From assembly GCF_000221225.1 (NCBI RefSeq), contig NW_006383031.1, positions 1,550,001 through 1,614,000 of the forward strand: a DNA stretch of 64,000 nucleotides, written 5' to 3'. Positions 23,171-37,202 of the stretch are shown one piece after another. Position numbers and translations under genes: made by a program. The stretch is from Thermochaetoides thermophila DSM 1495. Lineage: Eukaryota > Ascomycota > Sordariomycetes > Sordariales > Chaetomiaceae. How positions within the stretch are numbered: the stretch's first letter is position 1; every line of letters starts with the position of its first letter. Under the pieces are notes generated by a model. The model saw nothing but the letters and a program-made list of their open reading frames with translations. It was not told where the DNA came from and did not search any database.

Positions 23171-26100
23171 TTACTCCAATCCCCTAAAGCGCCTATTGAA
23201 CTCCTCAACAGCAACAGCAACCATGCGATACAAAAATGCCCTGCCACTCTCCTGTGCAACAGGGATAAACGGCCCATTGGTCCCTCCCCTGAGCGTCAAA
23301 CTCAATCCTGTCCTCTCCTTTGCAATTGTCTGCACATCCTTGAGCGGGACATCCCACTCCGTCTGCAGCCTCCTGGACCTGATAAGCAAGATGCGCGCAT
23401 ACGTTACCATCACCACCATATCCTCTGTCGGCAACTCCAGGTGGCCGATGTATGCCTCGTCGAAGTACTTCCCATTGTCGACTTGTTTGAGCCAGCTTTG
23501 GCCAAGGGCTTCGCGCTGGCTGTAGGGCCGGACGATTCCGTCGGCAGCAATATGTCTTGGCAAGCGCACGCGATCCAGCTCGGATGCCTCTGACGAGGAG
23601 AATACTGTCGTGGTATTCCTCACACCCTCGGAGATGTTGCTCGCAAAGTCGAGCACGCCAATGGCAGGCTTGGTTGCGAGCCCGACAACACCTTTACCAA
23701 TGCCTTTGAAGAAACCGAGTGCGCCTTCCTGTTCGGCGCCCTCGAGAGGCTTGCGTGCCAAGCCGCCTACGCCGGAGGCAACAGACGAGATGAGCGAGTT
23801 CGCGCCGGCCGTGACACCGAAGAGTGCGTGCTTGGGCCTGTTGCGGGCACGAGTGATACGCCGGCGGTCCTGGAATTGCTTGTCCATGGTGGCAGCAGCA
23901 AGGCCCTTGGCGAAGGAGCCCGTGACTTTGGAGAAGGAGTCGGTGAAACCATAAACAGATTTCTTAAAGAAGGATCCCGCACCGCGGGCCAGGCCCAAGC
24001 CGAAGTCCTCGGGCCGATCTGACATGATCAGTCCTTGATATGGCTCGTAGAAGATGTCGGCAAAGCCGGAACTGATGTTATTGAAGAGACCAACCGGATT
24101 GCCCAAGAAGTCGGCGCTGCCCAGGATCTTGTGAATCTGGTACAGGGCCTCTTGCGAATAGTGGTTCGAGATGTTCTGGATCAGTACAGGAATGGATACG
24201 CGGACATTCTCTAGCATGAGGGCGTTGAACCGAACGGGGGCATCGTTGATATTGCCAATAGCCATAGTCATGACATTGAAGAAGAACATGACCGGGTTGC
24301 GCGATGAAGTCTTGTCCTCGACATTAACCCTCTCTGTGCGCACGAATGACAAGTCGAGCTGCATTGGCTGGATATTGAGCACCTCAAAGTAAATGTCGCG
24401 TCCTGCCTGCTGCTGCTTGGGCTGTGGAACATCCACGCTGTCATCGCACAGCCTGTCTTCTTCCTGCGTGGACTCCCATGACGCGCCGGGGATCTTGGAG
24501 AACTCCAGCACCGCATAGATGAAGTCCTCGTCAAGCTCGACCGTCATCTCCTGTAGCAGTACCGTGGCATACTTTATGTATTCGACACCATACGACTCGT
24601 CCTTCACCCGAGTCACCATGGCATGCAGAGACGGATGCGCGTCGATCTCTTGTGCGCGTTTTGGAACCACGCTGGGATACAGGATCATGGGGAAGATGCC
24701 GCCGTAGAGCTGGTTGTCAATCTGAATCCATTTGACTGCCAGGCTGAACGTTTGGTAGAGAGCCGAATCACTGTACCGCAGCTGTACGTCGCGTAGTGTG
24801 ATATACGCGAGCTCTTTGAGCTGCGTGTTGATGATCGAGACACCGATACCCGACAACCGCAGTGTGGCCCGGAATGTCGTTCCTGTATCGAATTCCTTCG
24901 CCTCGAATCCCTCGCGACCGCTGATTGACCCGGCGTTCGACCGCTGGCGGTACAGGCTCTTTGATTGTCGGTAGTTTGACAGGATCAGAGTCTGCGTGGG
25001 CCCGTCCGCCGTCACGTTGATGTCGATTGTCTTGCTCTCGCCGTTCGGCAGTGCGAGCTTCATGGGCATCAGGTTGCCAATCTCCTGCAGCTTAACATGC
25101 CGCTCCTTGTTGTACGCACAGATACAGATCTCCTTGTGCTTCGCAGCCGGGAAGTCCCAGGCATACGGCATTATACTACGCGGGGGCAGACGGTACCGGA
25201 CAGGACGCCAACCGGAGCGGTCCTCGGACGCATCTTCCTCGATTGTCGGGTTTACCTGGTAGAAAGTGAACTCGGTATCACTTTCGTTGCGCATTGAGAA
25301 GGGCCAGTTACGTTGTTCCATAGAAAGATTAAGGAAGATGGTCGCGTCCTCCATCAGGATCTCCACGCGGATCAGCCGCTGCCGCTGCCCAGCGCGAGCA
25401 ATTTTTAGATGCGTGATTCCCAGATCCGAGATGTTGAACGGAGCCGTCCACTGGTTGTCCACGCCCGGGTAGCACAAGCAGAGTTGCTTCACAGCACCGC
25501 GTTGTAACCAGTGCAACGGACGGTGAGCGCCGTGCTTGAGTGGTATCCAAAAGGACGAGCTAGGCTCGCGGATGTTGATATCTTCCCCGAGTTTGTTGTG
25601 AATCACATATCTTGGCGCCAGCGTGACGACCTTGACCATCTTGTACTTGCCCTGGCCAGAGTCGACTGTAACACCAAGATGAATCTCGGCATTACGGTTA
25701 GCCGTTTGAAGCACGACCTCGGTTGTGCTGCCGATGGCGTCGAAACTCTGCGGTTTGCTCCATTCCGAGTCACCGGCCTTCAGTAAGGCACGATTCCGAT
25801 GGTCATCGTTGTGGAACGAGAACATGAGGGGTCTGGCCTTCTTCTGGCCATCTCCACCTACGTCGATGAGTGTCTGCCCAGCGGCAGCGCGTGCCGACTG
25901 CATGAAGCCCTTGGACCGGACGCTGACATCCAGGCCTGTCTTATTGAGGATCACGTAGGGGCTGTAGACTGTGACCTTGAACGACCCACCCCCATCTGGG
26001 ATGCGGAAGTAGTGCAGCCGCAGATTCAGGGGCATGCCGGCATTGTCCTTAACCACGAGGTGGCTGTCCTTCTTGAAGTCATCGGCATTACCGGTGTTAA

Positions 26101-29100
26101 TGACAACAAATTCGCTCGCCTGGAACGGCGTGTCCTGCATCTCGATGCCGAGCAGGAACGTGTGGGAAAGATCGACCATGTGGACGGGGATCGAACCGCC
26201 TTTGCGAAGGAAGTTATTCCACTCTTGCTTGTTGACCCTGTCATAAATCTTGTACTTGAAGTCGTACGGCAGCAGGTTCTCAATTGTGAGCGGAGCCGTA
26301 AGCTTCAGGCGCATGTAGGGGTAGTTTCTGATCACTTAGGTTAGTCACCTCCTTGTCATCCTCTATTGATTTGCAGATGACCTACCTTGTCAGAGGATTT
26401 GCCTGGTCCCACCTGGCATGTAGCCTGAAATAAAAAACTTCTCCTCCATACTGCTCACTCTTGCACACGAGCGTCTTCGTCGGCCGCTTCAGTAAATCTC
26501 TCCACCACAGGGTATCACTGCTCCAGCCATACTTAAAGCCAGGATCGGGCCTGACCAACAAGCTCTTGAAGTACGCCGCACCAACCGGCGCAGGCTTGCT
26601 CTCGCCAGGATTGATCCGTTCGATCTTCAGCAGATGGCCTTCATGGGCGTCGTAGACACCAAGCTCGACCACTATGCCGGTATCGTTCTCCACGAGCAGC
26701 GGGCTCCTCAACGTCACGTACTTGATGTTGTCCTTGCCGAGCTTGATCTCCACTAACAGCTTGTGCAGAACCTGCTGCGTCTTAGGCTTCAGACCGAACA
26801 GGAACTCGCCCTCACGCGTCAAGCGGATGCTTTTGACCTCTTGGAAGCCGCTGCCGACGAGCTGCACCGAGATGCTGTTGGCCGTGCTGCTCTCAGTCAT
26901 CAAGCTCTCGCGCATCTTCTCCCACTCTTCGAAGCTCCAGGGCGCTTCCTGGCCGTCCTCGAGCCGGAGCGTCATCGTCGGTAGCTGCTGCTCAGTCGTT
27001 GGGCTAGCGCCAGGGATCTGCCGTTTCGTGGAGATGATCACGTCGAACCCTGTGTAGTTCCTGATCCTGTATGGCGCCTCAACACCTCTTGGCTTGGTGA
27101 GGACGTCCTGCTCCTTGGAAAAAAAGGCAAACGATTGCGACAGCAGGGCGATCGTCGCGGCCGTGATGGTCACGTCGAACGTCTTCTTGGACGTCACGTC
27201 CACAGACAACACGCCCGTCTTGGCCTCCCTGGTAATACCAAAGCCCACCTGCCACGGCTCAATCAGCGGCTCCCAAGCTGACTTGGCGAAGTTGTAGACG
27301 TTCATGTACATATCAAATGCTGTCTCAGCCTTTAGGTTCGACGTCCAATTTTCGGCGTGGATAGTGAAGGTCTTGACGCTCATGTCGATGATAGGTAGCT
27401 CGTGGACGTCGCCGAGCAGCACCATACGCGTGCCCTCGACAGTCAAAATAAGCTCCTCGAAGCGCTGGGTCTGCTTGGCGACCTCCTGCATCACCAGCGT
27501 CGTCGTCTTTCCTGAATGACTAGCAGCACTCTGGCTTGCGTGCCTTGTCCTGGTAGCCAGCGTCGATGTGCCCTTGCCGCTCGCGGTACGGTGTTTCAAG
27601 CCGGCAGCCCTAAGCTGTTGAGCCTTCCGTTCAGCTACGGTTTTACTGGCAGTCTCCGAGGGCGTACCGCCAGAAAGCTCCGAGGCCTTGGCAATGGTCT
27701 GCATGACAAGGAGGATATCACGGAGCGAGAGTCTCAAGATCAGAGGCTCGATGTCGGCATGGACTTGTGTGATATTCGGCTTTGACATGTCCACGGCGAC
27801 TTTAACTGAGAAATCGTCAATGATCCTCAGCCTTGAATCGTCGAAGCGGTCCATCCTGCACAAGAACATGCCGCACTCGGAAATTTGGAAGGTAAGAGAA
27901 TGCTGCTGCGACAGAACGACTTGCTTCGTGCCAAGAACCATGGCCTCCGAGCTGGAGCTGAGTGGGTTGGCGATCAGGATAACTTGAGCATCGACAATGT
28001 TGACCCTGAATGCGATGCTCGTAGTGGCTTGCTCTGAGGCGGCCAGCACGGGCTGCTGCTGTTGGCTACCAACGGGCACAAGCTGCTGTCCGGAGCCGGC
28101 ACTACTCTCCGAATGCCGACCAGAGCTTCCAACGCGCACACTATCCGCATCACTAGTCTCCTCTGGTGTCTCCATCGGGCTCTTCTCTGGGATAGGCGCC
28201 TCGGGGAGGGTAGTTCCGATGGTGATGAACTTTTGGATCGCGAACAGGTAATCGAGGGCAAAGATAAACCGCGGGCTGTCAATCGCAACCATCGCAATGA
28301 TATTCCTGTCCTTCCCTCCGGTCATGGTGATGCTGGCCATGAGCTGATCCACGTTCGAGTTCCCGCTCGTCATTATGCGGCGGAACTTGTTTGTCTCGCG
28401 ATGGCGTGTGTCGTAGATTGTGAAGGCCTGGATCACGAACTCGGCCTCGAGGCTACCATTGGAGTCCATTCTGGTCTTCAACCGGCTGGAATTGAGGCTG
28501 AACCTCGACAAGCTTGCAGCCTCCAAATCGCCGACCGGGTAATCCTCCTCAGCATTGATCAACTCCAGGCCGATAGTATTGACAGTGAACACCAGATCGA
28601 GCTTTGTCCATGCCTCACCATGGGTACCAAGCTCTGGTGCCATGTCAATGACTTTTTCTTCGCTGGCGCCGCTGTAGCTGGGCATGGTCCTAGCACGCTC
28701 CAGCGTAGCAACGTCGACATCACGCTCTGCATCAGCCGTGTGCTGCTCCACGTCGGCCGCAAACACAGTTGGAACAGATTGTGAGATTGCTAGCAGAGCG
28801 CTGAGCTGATAGGGAGTAATCCGAAGATTAAAGTCGCTCATGCTGCCCTCTATCTCCAGGTCAGGCCTCTTGATACCCTCCTTGTGTTCCGCATAGATGA
28901 TCGTGAACCCCAGATCGACGTGGTCAATCAGCTCTAGCACCTCATCGCGTCCCTCGCTGTAATGGAAATGCGACGTGAGCCTGATATTCCGGATACCCGT
29001 GGTAAGCTTCATCGCCATGTCGGCCTTCTCCGAGTCGTCCAGTGGGACGAACGCGTTCTGAGCGTAGATCTCGCCGAGGTACGCGGTAATGACATCGCGT

Positions 29101-32100
29101 TTCGGCTTCGGAGACATGACGACTCTAGGGAAGACGACGATGGGGGTCTTGACCACGATATCGAATTTAATCCGGCTTTGGCTTTGCTGTAGTTGCTGAG
29201 CCTGGTTAGCAGCAGCCATCCGCGCAGCGTTGTAGATGGCCTGCATCTTGCCGAACTTGACGAGGAAGTCAACAATCTTGCGGAATGGCTCCTCGATGAA
29301 GTTAACCTTGACCGAACCGGCACGCAGATAGATCGAAGAGTCATATCCGGGATTCTTTTCCGGCTTGTCTGGGTCAAAATATTCATATCGGAAGTCTGCC
29401 AGCTCGTTTCCCTGGATAGTGACGAGCTGTCTCAGGCTGGAGTCTTCCGAGACACCAAGATTGACATCGTCGACCAGGCTGAGGTCACCCAACTTGGCTG
29501 ATACGCGCATGTACCTCCCAAGAATGTAGACTCCAACATCGGCGTGGTTGAAAGAGAGAGTAGCAAGCCGGATGCCGTCATTGTTTAGGATCATGCGGAT
29601 ACTTTTGAGATCAACCTTTACCCGAATAGGACCACTCTCAATAGGCGGCGGCTGAACGATAATGTTGGTCTCGGACTCTTGGTCTGTCACAGCCATGCGA
29701 GTAGCTACAGGAGCTGCAGGTTGCGGGTTGCTGAACGTCACCAGGATAAAGTCGAGTAGGGTCAGTAGAGTCTTGCGGGTAACGACCAGGTTGATGGTCG
29801 AGATCGCAACATCCACATTCGTCTCGATGCCGTCGTAGACACTCATGAACTCGGGAGACTCCTTTTTGACTCTTACGAACTTGACTCTCACAAGGTCACG
29901 AGCCTGTTTGCGGTCCTCAATGTCACCAGATGAGACGATCGACTTGAACTCAGCCGGCGGATTCTCAACGAAGTCATCCATGGTGACTGAACCAAGTGAT
30001 ACCATGGCGCTCATGTCATAAGGCCGCAAGTGGTACTCAACACCGAAGTTCTCGGCCACAAGCTCGACCAGCAGCTGATCGGGGTGCTTGCCCTCGGGAT
30101 CACTGCGGTAGAGGGAGCCCCTGAGCTGATCAACAGTGAACTTGAAGTCGAAGATGCGCTGCTGAATCCTCAACTGCTCGTCGACAGACGTATCCTTAGC
30201 ATCCTCAAACTTTTCACTATCATCGTCGCTATCGGACTCGTCGAGCACAATCTCCTGCTGTTGCGATACGAACTGCAGGAACTGTGTTGAGGCTTTGCGG
30301 AAGCTTGCTCTCCTCGATCGCGTCGACGCATCGCTGGCCAAGCGGGGTCGTATTGTTGGGTGTGAGCCTGAAGGGGCTAACACGGGCTCGACGTCGTAGA
30401 GCTTCGGGATAGCAACCTCAATGATGCGCATCAAGTGTTTATACTTTGAGTCTGATGCATTGACCTGAAGAACGGGAAGATGGCCCGAAATTTTAAGCTT
30501 AGTCAGATTCGGAGCCTTTGGCAGGATGGACATCGCCACCACAAAGTCAAGATTGATCTGATCCACGATGTGCAGCTGGCGCTTCTCATCCCTTTGGACG
30601 AGCTGCTGCTTCGTGATCTCGACTGATGGACCAATTAAGACCTGTGTAGAGGTAAGTTTGACCAGGAAACGATCATACATCAACTCTTCCAGCCTTCTCA
30701 GATCCTCTTCTGTACAGGGCCTATCTTGCGTTGACTGGACCTGCTTCATGGTCTCTTTGTCGACCAACTCGCTGTTGACGCTGATGTGACCAGCATCAAC
30801 AATCAAGCATGTCGAGTTCGGGGTGGTGATGCTTTCGGGTAAAATGATGAGGGGAGCTTGCAAGTCAAGCTTGGCGTTGACCGTCTTATGCTCCTCTAAC
30901 GCGAACTGCAGACCGGCTCGAGTCTGTGCACGCAGGCCCTCGACCGTGGCGTTAGCAGTCTCCAGGAGAGCATTGATGGATTCCATATGACGCTCTGGCG
31001 GCCGGAAGAAGTCGGCAATGCCGACGACGACATTGGGATTCCAGATGATTTCCAGTGGCTTGAGTTTCATTGTCACGGCAACGTCCCCTTGGCCATCCAG
31101 CGGATGCTGCTCCACCTGAAGTTCAAAGAAGGCCTCCTCGTCAACAGTCAGCTCGAGATCCGCAATTGAATAGCGCTTCTGTCCCTCGGTATTGGGTGCA
31201 TCTTTGACCCGAACGATTTCTTTGTACAGGCTGTCGGGTGTGGTGTTGTCGTTGACTCGAAAGCCGCCCAAGCTGATGTCTATGAGAAAAGAATCAGGTC
31301 TTGTAAGGCCTTTGGCTCGGAAAAGGTCAAAGTGCAGACTGATGAGATCGCGGGCATCGCCATGCGGGTTCTGTCTCAAGGTAAAACTACCGGTGCTCAG
31401 GGATGTCTCTATCAGCAGCCTGACACTGTCCCGTGGTACATCAATCTCGGCTGCGAGGGCAGCCTTCTCATCCCACTGAATAACCTCGTATAGCTCCTTG
31501 CGCTGTGCTTCCGTAATCCGAGTGTTCTCGTCGCCTTGTTGTTCTTCTTGTTGTGGCTGAACAGGTTTGGAACCCCAGACCCAAGACAGCCAGCCCTGTT
31601 GTTGTTGTGGCTGGGGTGGTGGCTTGTTTTTGAGGGCCTCGGCATTCTCTTTCTTGAGTTGGTTACGGGCAAGCGAACGCCAGAACCTTAGATCTTCGTA
31701 GCTGAGCTTCCATTCAAGTTTGTCGAGATCCTCTCTTTCTTCGGGCGTAAGTTGTATGTTCTGTTTGGTTTTTTTGAACAGCTCAATGTACCGCCGCCTG
31801 TCATCTCTGCGCTCGCGGAAGTAATCCCATGACCACCGACGGTTGCGCTCATGAATCTTACTCAGGACGGCATTGCCTGCGAAGCGGAACCATGCACGAG
31901 GATCCTCCTTAGGGGTGACTCCTTTGGGCTGGAACTTCTTGTATTCCTGGTGACGGATGAAGTAGTGGAAGAGGTCCACCATCATCAGAGCATCCCGGTA
32001 CTGCTGGTCATCCAACACCACGCCGATCTCATCGAACAGCAGATTTGCCTTGTATCTAGGTACGGTATGACTCCCTGTCTTGTCAATCTCTATCTTTGCT

Positions 32101-32906
32101 TGGCCTGATACCGGTTTCAGAATGAACTGATGCTCGCTAGAGAGGTCAGCCTCTCCTTTTGCAATCATCTCCCTGAAAAATTTGAGCATCTCGTCATGGG
32201 GTATCTGGTCGCTATGTTCGTGTGGTTCTCGCCCTGGGCCGATTAATTTGGCATCTGTATCCCAGTATATGGCCAGAGACTCCAATGTGGCCAGCTTGTG
32301 TGCTGACTGGATAGAAGTTATGAAGGCGGGCGTCCAGTCCGAATCCGTGCTCACGGCGCTAAACTCCTCCAAAGTGATGCCCAGAGCAAAAGGGTGTCCG
32401 GGGGCCGAGATGGCGTCCTCGTAGCGAATATGGATATTCCTGATGGTGATTTGCAAATTATCGACGATCTTAGTAACGAGAGCTTGCGCAAAAGTCTGTG
32501 TTCGCTTCTGCTCTTCTTCGCTCAGGCCTTCCTGTGATCGTTCCTTCAGCAGTTCAGCCGAGTCAAGCTTCTCCATCTTCAGCCTGTGCCTTCTCCGCGC
32601 CTCTTCGTCCTCGTCATATTCCGCCTCCTCTTTGGGAGAGGCCAGGAGAAAGACATCTTCGATATTGATTTTGACTTGCTCGCTGGCAAGTGTCTTCCAT
32701 GGGATGTGAAGAACAAGGTGGCCAAGATGACCCTTAATGACGTTGATGGGCAGTTTGAGCTGGTCGAGAGCCTCGCGCTGGAGCTCAAGGTTGTCAAGCC
32801 GAACCTTCCCGTTCCATACCTCCCATTTTAACTGTTTCGGGTCGAAATTCTTGACGTACATGCCCAGAAATCGGTTCAGCAGCCCTGCTACCAGACCTTC
32901 TAACAT
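23171..32906 (-). CDS. VPS13: VPS13, bridge-like lipid transfer protein
   Basis: Two exons, 32906-26386 and 26327-23171, with a 58-base intron, give about 3,225 residues, the usual size for fungal VPS13. It moves bulk lipid between membranes at organelle contacts (vacuole-mitochondrion, ER, prospore membrane). The N-terminus MLEGLVAGLLNRFLGMYVKN plus WEVWNGKVRLDNLELQREAL is the chorein domain. An acidic linker (DESDSDDDSEKFEDAKD) lies near residue 890. The VAB adaptor region starts near 1950 (YRIRNYTGFDVIIST) and continues across the intron (PYMRLKLTAPLTIENLLPYD). The ATG2-like C-terminal region includes DFLGNPVGLFNNISSGFADI near 2915, followed by an amphipathic stretch and the terminal PH-like domain. 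Only the acceptor CAG at 26328 keeps the frame; an AAG seven bases earlier does not. No internal break was seen. Confidence 0.97.
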
Positions 32907-34374
32907 GGTGACGGTAGGGTGCCGTAACCCAGGCGGGGGATTCGCGGTTAGAGTTTATGTTGGGGTGTTGACGGGCTGCATCTGAGCCGTGAACTGGGTT
33001 CGCGAAGTATACCGTGCGGTCGCTGTCAATCGGATGACTGGCACTATAGCTGACCCGCAATGGTCTTGATCAAGCCGTGGTGGCCCAAGTCTGGATTCGC
33101 CAGCGTAAGGATATGGTGATTGAGGAGGGGGCGGGGCAGAATGGGCAGTGGCACATACAGACCTAGCGATGGGCGACAGAAAGACGCGAGAAACCGGTAG
33201 GACGGAATTGCGATAAACAGGTCAAATCACGGATTCAGGGAGTCAGCAAAAATGTGAAAAGTTTGGGTGTTTGTGTCGCAAAGAGATGCGACTTGGAGTT
33301 CGTTGTCAACCGTAAACGGGGCCCACGCTTGTGTCGCAGTCAGAGTAAGCGGTCAAGACAGACTTTAATATCCCAAGTAAAGTACAGGGAGAAGCTATCG
33401 GGACGAGATGGGAACACAATGTCCCTGTCTGGTGCCCCAGACCCGTCTATGTCGCTGGTGTGTGGTGCTGACGACGGATGATGATGCCGAGTCTGAAGCT
33501 GGGCCGTGCAGCGTTGCTGCCCACTGTGCGACATTGCTTGCTTGCTCTTCTGCTGCTTGCTGCCAACTCCTGCCCACTCCCGCTCACCAAAAACCCGAAG
33601 CTCGGGCCGCTTCTCGTTCCAGCTCAACAGCCACCCAGGGTTCAGCAGCGGAGCCCTTGGGTAACAAGAACCCACCCAGTCGAGGATCTCAACCAATGAA
33701 ACCGCTAGAATAAACAGAATCCAGCGGGGCCCTTGGCGACGCTGTCTTTCCCCCCGCACCCAGCTCACCCTTGGGCCTCCAAAGCCTCGAGCCCAAAGAA
33801 CATCATGGCCAAACACAAAGCCGAGAAATGAATGCTACCACTGAGTACATTACTTGAAAGATCATCGGAGTCTGGGAGAAGGTCTCAGCAGAAGAGATGT
33901 TACACCGCATGTCCTTCCCGCAGACAGTGCAACATCAACGGAATTGTTCTTGGCTCTGTTGGCGATGGCTTGGCACGGTAGAAGACATTACGTCATAGGA
34001 GTGGTTGAAGAATGCAAGCATCCGAACGAAACCTGCTGCTTAAGTATTCGACGTCAGCAACAATATCGGAACTCAACATAATGTAGCGCCAATATTCCTG
34101 AAGAGCCGTGATTAAGCAGGATTTTGACTGATACTCGTAGGTTCAGATGACCACACGCGTTCCAGTCGCCTCGACAGCTTTAAGCTCGATATTAGATCAT
34201 ACTGCCTTTCTACTTACACAAAGGCCTTGCACATCTCAGCTGTCCTTGTTCCAAAGCTTCTCCTCCAATGATATAGGACGTCGTCATTGTTTCCATACGC
34301 CGTGGACGTATCAGGTGTCATGAGGCCAGCCTCTCGAGTCAGCCTGCCAACAATCTTCAGCGTCCTAGGTCACG
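32907..34374. other. divergent intergenic region
   Basis: Shared upstream region between VPS13 (minus) and the DUF3429 gene (plus). Several overlapping frames around 33.3-33.8 kb on both strands are not supported as genes; they coincide with a GC-rich block. No TATA box or repeat stands out. Confidence 0.5.
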
Positions 34375-35802
34375 ATGCCTCTAACCATCATCCGGCCATG
34401 CCAGACCCCATTGATTAAGGCCAGAGCAGCCATTGGATGCCAACAGCTCCAGTACACTCCACTATCCAGACTTGCAACACCTTGGGCCCCTTTACGGATG
34501 AGTTTAACCAAAAATTGGCACCCTTATGGGTTAGCATCCAAGAGTCAACTTGCCAGCCTGCATGTCTCCCGATGCTCCTTGAAATCTCCCAAACAATCCC
34601 CAAGTTCAATACCTCACAGAAAGATCGACCGAGAATATGAGAGAAAGCTCGCGAACCAAATATTAGAAGTTCGTCCTCATGAGGTAACCACAACATCCAG
34701 CGTTCGCCGAGTGTTTGAAGAGCCTCAAGACTCCCCTGAGGAGGTTAAGCCTGTGACGGAAAGCCTTAAAGAGGAGCTAGTAAGCACTTAAAATTAATGA
34801 GTAGTCCTTAATCCGGGCAGCAAGCTAAGATCTGGGTAGGATGTCATCCGAGACACCTTTGCTCTTTCAACAGTGCCCAGAGAAGCCTACTACCTCGGTC
34901 TCGCTGGCACCCTCCCCTACCTCTTCACATCTCTTACAACGATGTATCTCTCCTGGGACATCAACCGCCTTGCTGACCTGCCAACACCATCCCCAACCCC
35001 AGTCCTGGATAGCAGTCCCCTGCCAGTCAACGTCGCTTCTTCTTCTGTTACGTCATTTCTCAACTCCCTTTTACTGGCTGACACAACAGCAACACATTGG
35101 CTACATCTCCTGGAACCAATTCAAATCGGCTATGGAGCCGTTCTGATCTCTTTCCTTGGTGCAATCCACTGGGGTTTGGAGTTCGCTGAAGCACCCGCAC
35201 GCTCAGTCCCGGTTGAAAAGAGAAAACCGTCCGAGCCTAAACGATCGGTCTTTCGCTATAGTGTTGGGGTATTTGCTCCTATCCTTGCCTGGCCGACTGT
35301 TTTCATGTCGATTGAGTGGGCGCTCACGTCGCAGTTTGCGGCTTTCACATTCATGTACTGGGCCGATGTGCGTGCGACGGAGAGGGGTTGGGCACCGCCC
35401 TGGTATGGGATGTATCGATTTGTCCTGACTGGCGTTGTGGGGATAGCCATCTTTGTCAGTCTTGTTGGAAGGGCCAAAGTTGGAGAGGGAAAAACGAGAC
35501 TGAGTATGGGAGAGCTGAGGCAGAGGATGAGTGGTGGGGGAACGCATGGAGGGAAGAGGAAGCTTGAAGGAGAAAATGCAAAAGAGATCAGTCAGCAAGA
35601 AGAGAGAGAGAGAGAGAGGAAGAGAGAGGAACAGAAGCACAAAGGTGCTCCATCAGAGGACGAGAAAAAAGCTAAAGAGGAGGAAGAGAGATCGGAGAAA
35701 AAGGAAGCAAATCAGAGAAGAGAAAAGAGGAGGGAGAAACACAATGAAGAACATGCCGGGAAGCAAAGCAAGATGGATTCGCCATCGTCAGAGCAGGGTT
35801 GA
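34375..35802 (+). CDS. DUF3429 (TMEM69-like) mitochondrial inner-membrane protein
   Basis: Two exons, 34375-34779 and 34840-35802, with a 60-base intron (GTAAGC..GGGTAG) give 455 residues. Exon 1 is an Arg/Ser/Leu-rich presequence followed by a charged region (RKIDREYERKLANQILEVRP). Exon 2 starts DVIRDTFALSTVPREAYYLG and LAGTLPYLFTSLTTMYLSWD, the hallmark of the DUF3429 family, then the motif GAVLISFLGAIHWGLEFAE and further helices (FAPILAWPTVFMSIEWALTS; FVLTGVVGIAIFVSLVG). The function of the family is not established; members are mitochondrial membrane proteins. The last 110 residues are a Glu/Lys/Arg-rich segment beginning in an AG dinucleotide run (35601-35619), likely a single charged helix. 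Confidence 0.88.
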
Positions 35803-36227
35803 TAGCAAGTAGATGACTTTCGAAAGCCTTTCAACGAACTCCTGCTCAACTACAAAATTTTCACACTCCCTTTTTATTGCATGACATCAATGGAAAAACT
35901 ATCTCTCAGACACCTAGATGCCTAGAAACTCTGGTAAGTGCGGACCATGCACCACCACTCAGGAAATTACCATAATGCTTTCCCCCAATGGCTGCAAGCA
36001 GTTCCTGCCAACCTAAGCTGTTCTCATGGGATTACTCGAAGACTGTCATGGGCTTCATGGCTGGTTTCCTTTCATGGAGAAAGTCCTTTACTTCTTTCAC
36101 CAACAGTTCTTCGTCATGAAACTGTGAGCACGAAATTCCAAACCCTCCTACAAAACAGCCTAAAACATTTGATATTCTTCGTATTATCCTAGAGTGTATC
36201 GATTACACCGCCGTCGGCCCTATCAAA
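35803..36227. other. intergenic
   Basis: Spacer between two plus-strand genes, holding the 3' end of the DUF3429 gene and the promoter of the next. No supported frame or repeat. Confidence 0.5.
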
Positions 36228-37052
36228 ATGTCCCATTCTCCGGCTTCCATTTCGACAATCCCTGGCACAAACTATCCTGTCCGCTTCACCGTTCGACAAG
36301 CCGGATCCAAATGCCTACAGATCGTTGATCATAACAGCTCAGAACCTGTTCGCCACATCTCGTATCACAAAGCAGGATGGAGAAACAAACACCAACGCAT
36401 CACTCTGTACTCAGGCCCAAACCCATCGGAGGAAAGCCACCCATTAGTTTCCGTGCTCAGAGACCTCAGCCTCGAGGCTAAGCTCCAGTCCAGATCTTCG
36501 CATCATAAGATCCAACTACATAATCCTCCCTCAGACGACAGCTCAGGCGAGAATGGAAACATAAGAACCATGATTAACATGACGTACAGCCGATCAGGCT
36601 GGATTTTCTCCGAGCTCACCTACCGCTTTTTCCTTCCAAGTCCTGCCAATGCCGACAGATTAGACACTTGCACGTATGAATGGCGCCGTCCGACGCATCA
36701 ACTCACAGAAATCCACGCTCTTCGTAAAGCCTCGCTTCAGATATTGAAGACGGGTGACTCTCGCCCAACAGAAAGCAGCCTGCTACCGCCACAAGGATAT
36801 ATCCTCGTCCGAACCAACGTCAATCATAAATCCCTAGAGAATGAGAACCCACGGCTGGGTTGGACGTCAAAAGGCGAGGAGATCGTCGCGTCGTGGTCAA
36901 GACCTAGTTGGGGCGTGAGCAAGACAAAGTTTCACTTCCAGTTTTGGGGCTCGGCTGCCGAAGGGCAGATGAATGCTGAATTCTTCGATGTGGCTATTGC
37001 TACGGCGGCTGCGATTTGGTTTGACGAGTACAGGAATGGGAAGAAAAATTAA
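36228..37052 (+). CDS. uncharacterised fungal protein (274 aa)
   Basis: An intact intron-less frame with an ATG in good context (CAAAATGTCC). It has no signal peptide and no membrane segment. Features include an N-terminal region with regular beta-strand-like spacing (YPVRFTVRQAGSKCLQIVDH), and a Trp/Gly-rich C-terminal part (RLGWTSKGEEIVASWSRPSW and KTKFHFQFWGSAAEG), ending in a predicted helix (DVAIATAAAIWFDEYRN). The order of strands then a helix recalls tubby/LURP-one-like folds, but this is only an impression. It is probably a cytosolic protein. It converges with the monooxygenase, with about 150 bases between their stops. Confidence 0.75.
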   Translation: MSHSPASISTIPGTNYPVRFTVRQAGSKCLQIVDHNSSEPVRHISYHKAGWRNKHQRITLYSGPNPSEESHPLVSVLRDLSLEAKLQSRSSHHKIQLHNPPSDDSSGENGNIRTMINMTYSRSGWIFSELTYRFFLPSPANADRLDTCTYEWRRPTHQLTEIHALRKASLQILKTGDSRPTESSLLPPQGYILVRTNVNHKSLENENPRLGWTSKGEEIVASWSRPSWGVSKTKFHFQFWGSAAEGQMNAEFFDVAIATAAAIWFDEYRNGKKN

Positions 37053-37202
37053 AATTGAGTGCAGGTTAGGATGTTTGATTGACATCTGGGATGTTAACTG
37101 ATGGCATCCTCGTTTGAGTTCCTTCAATATCCTCCTCAATCAAACTAATCTTGCTTCAGGTGCTCATTCACGATTCGTTTGGCTCACACCATTTGGTGGC
37201 TT

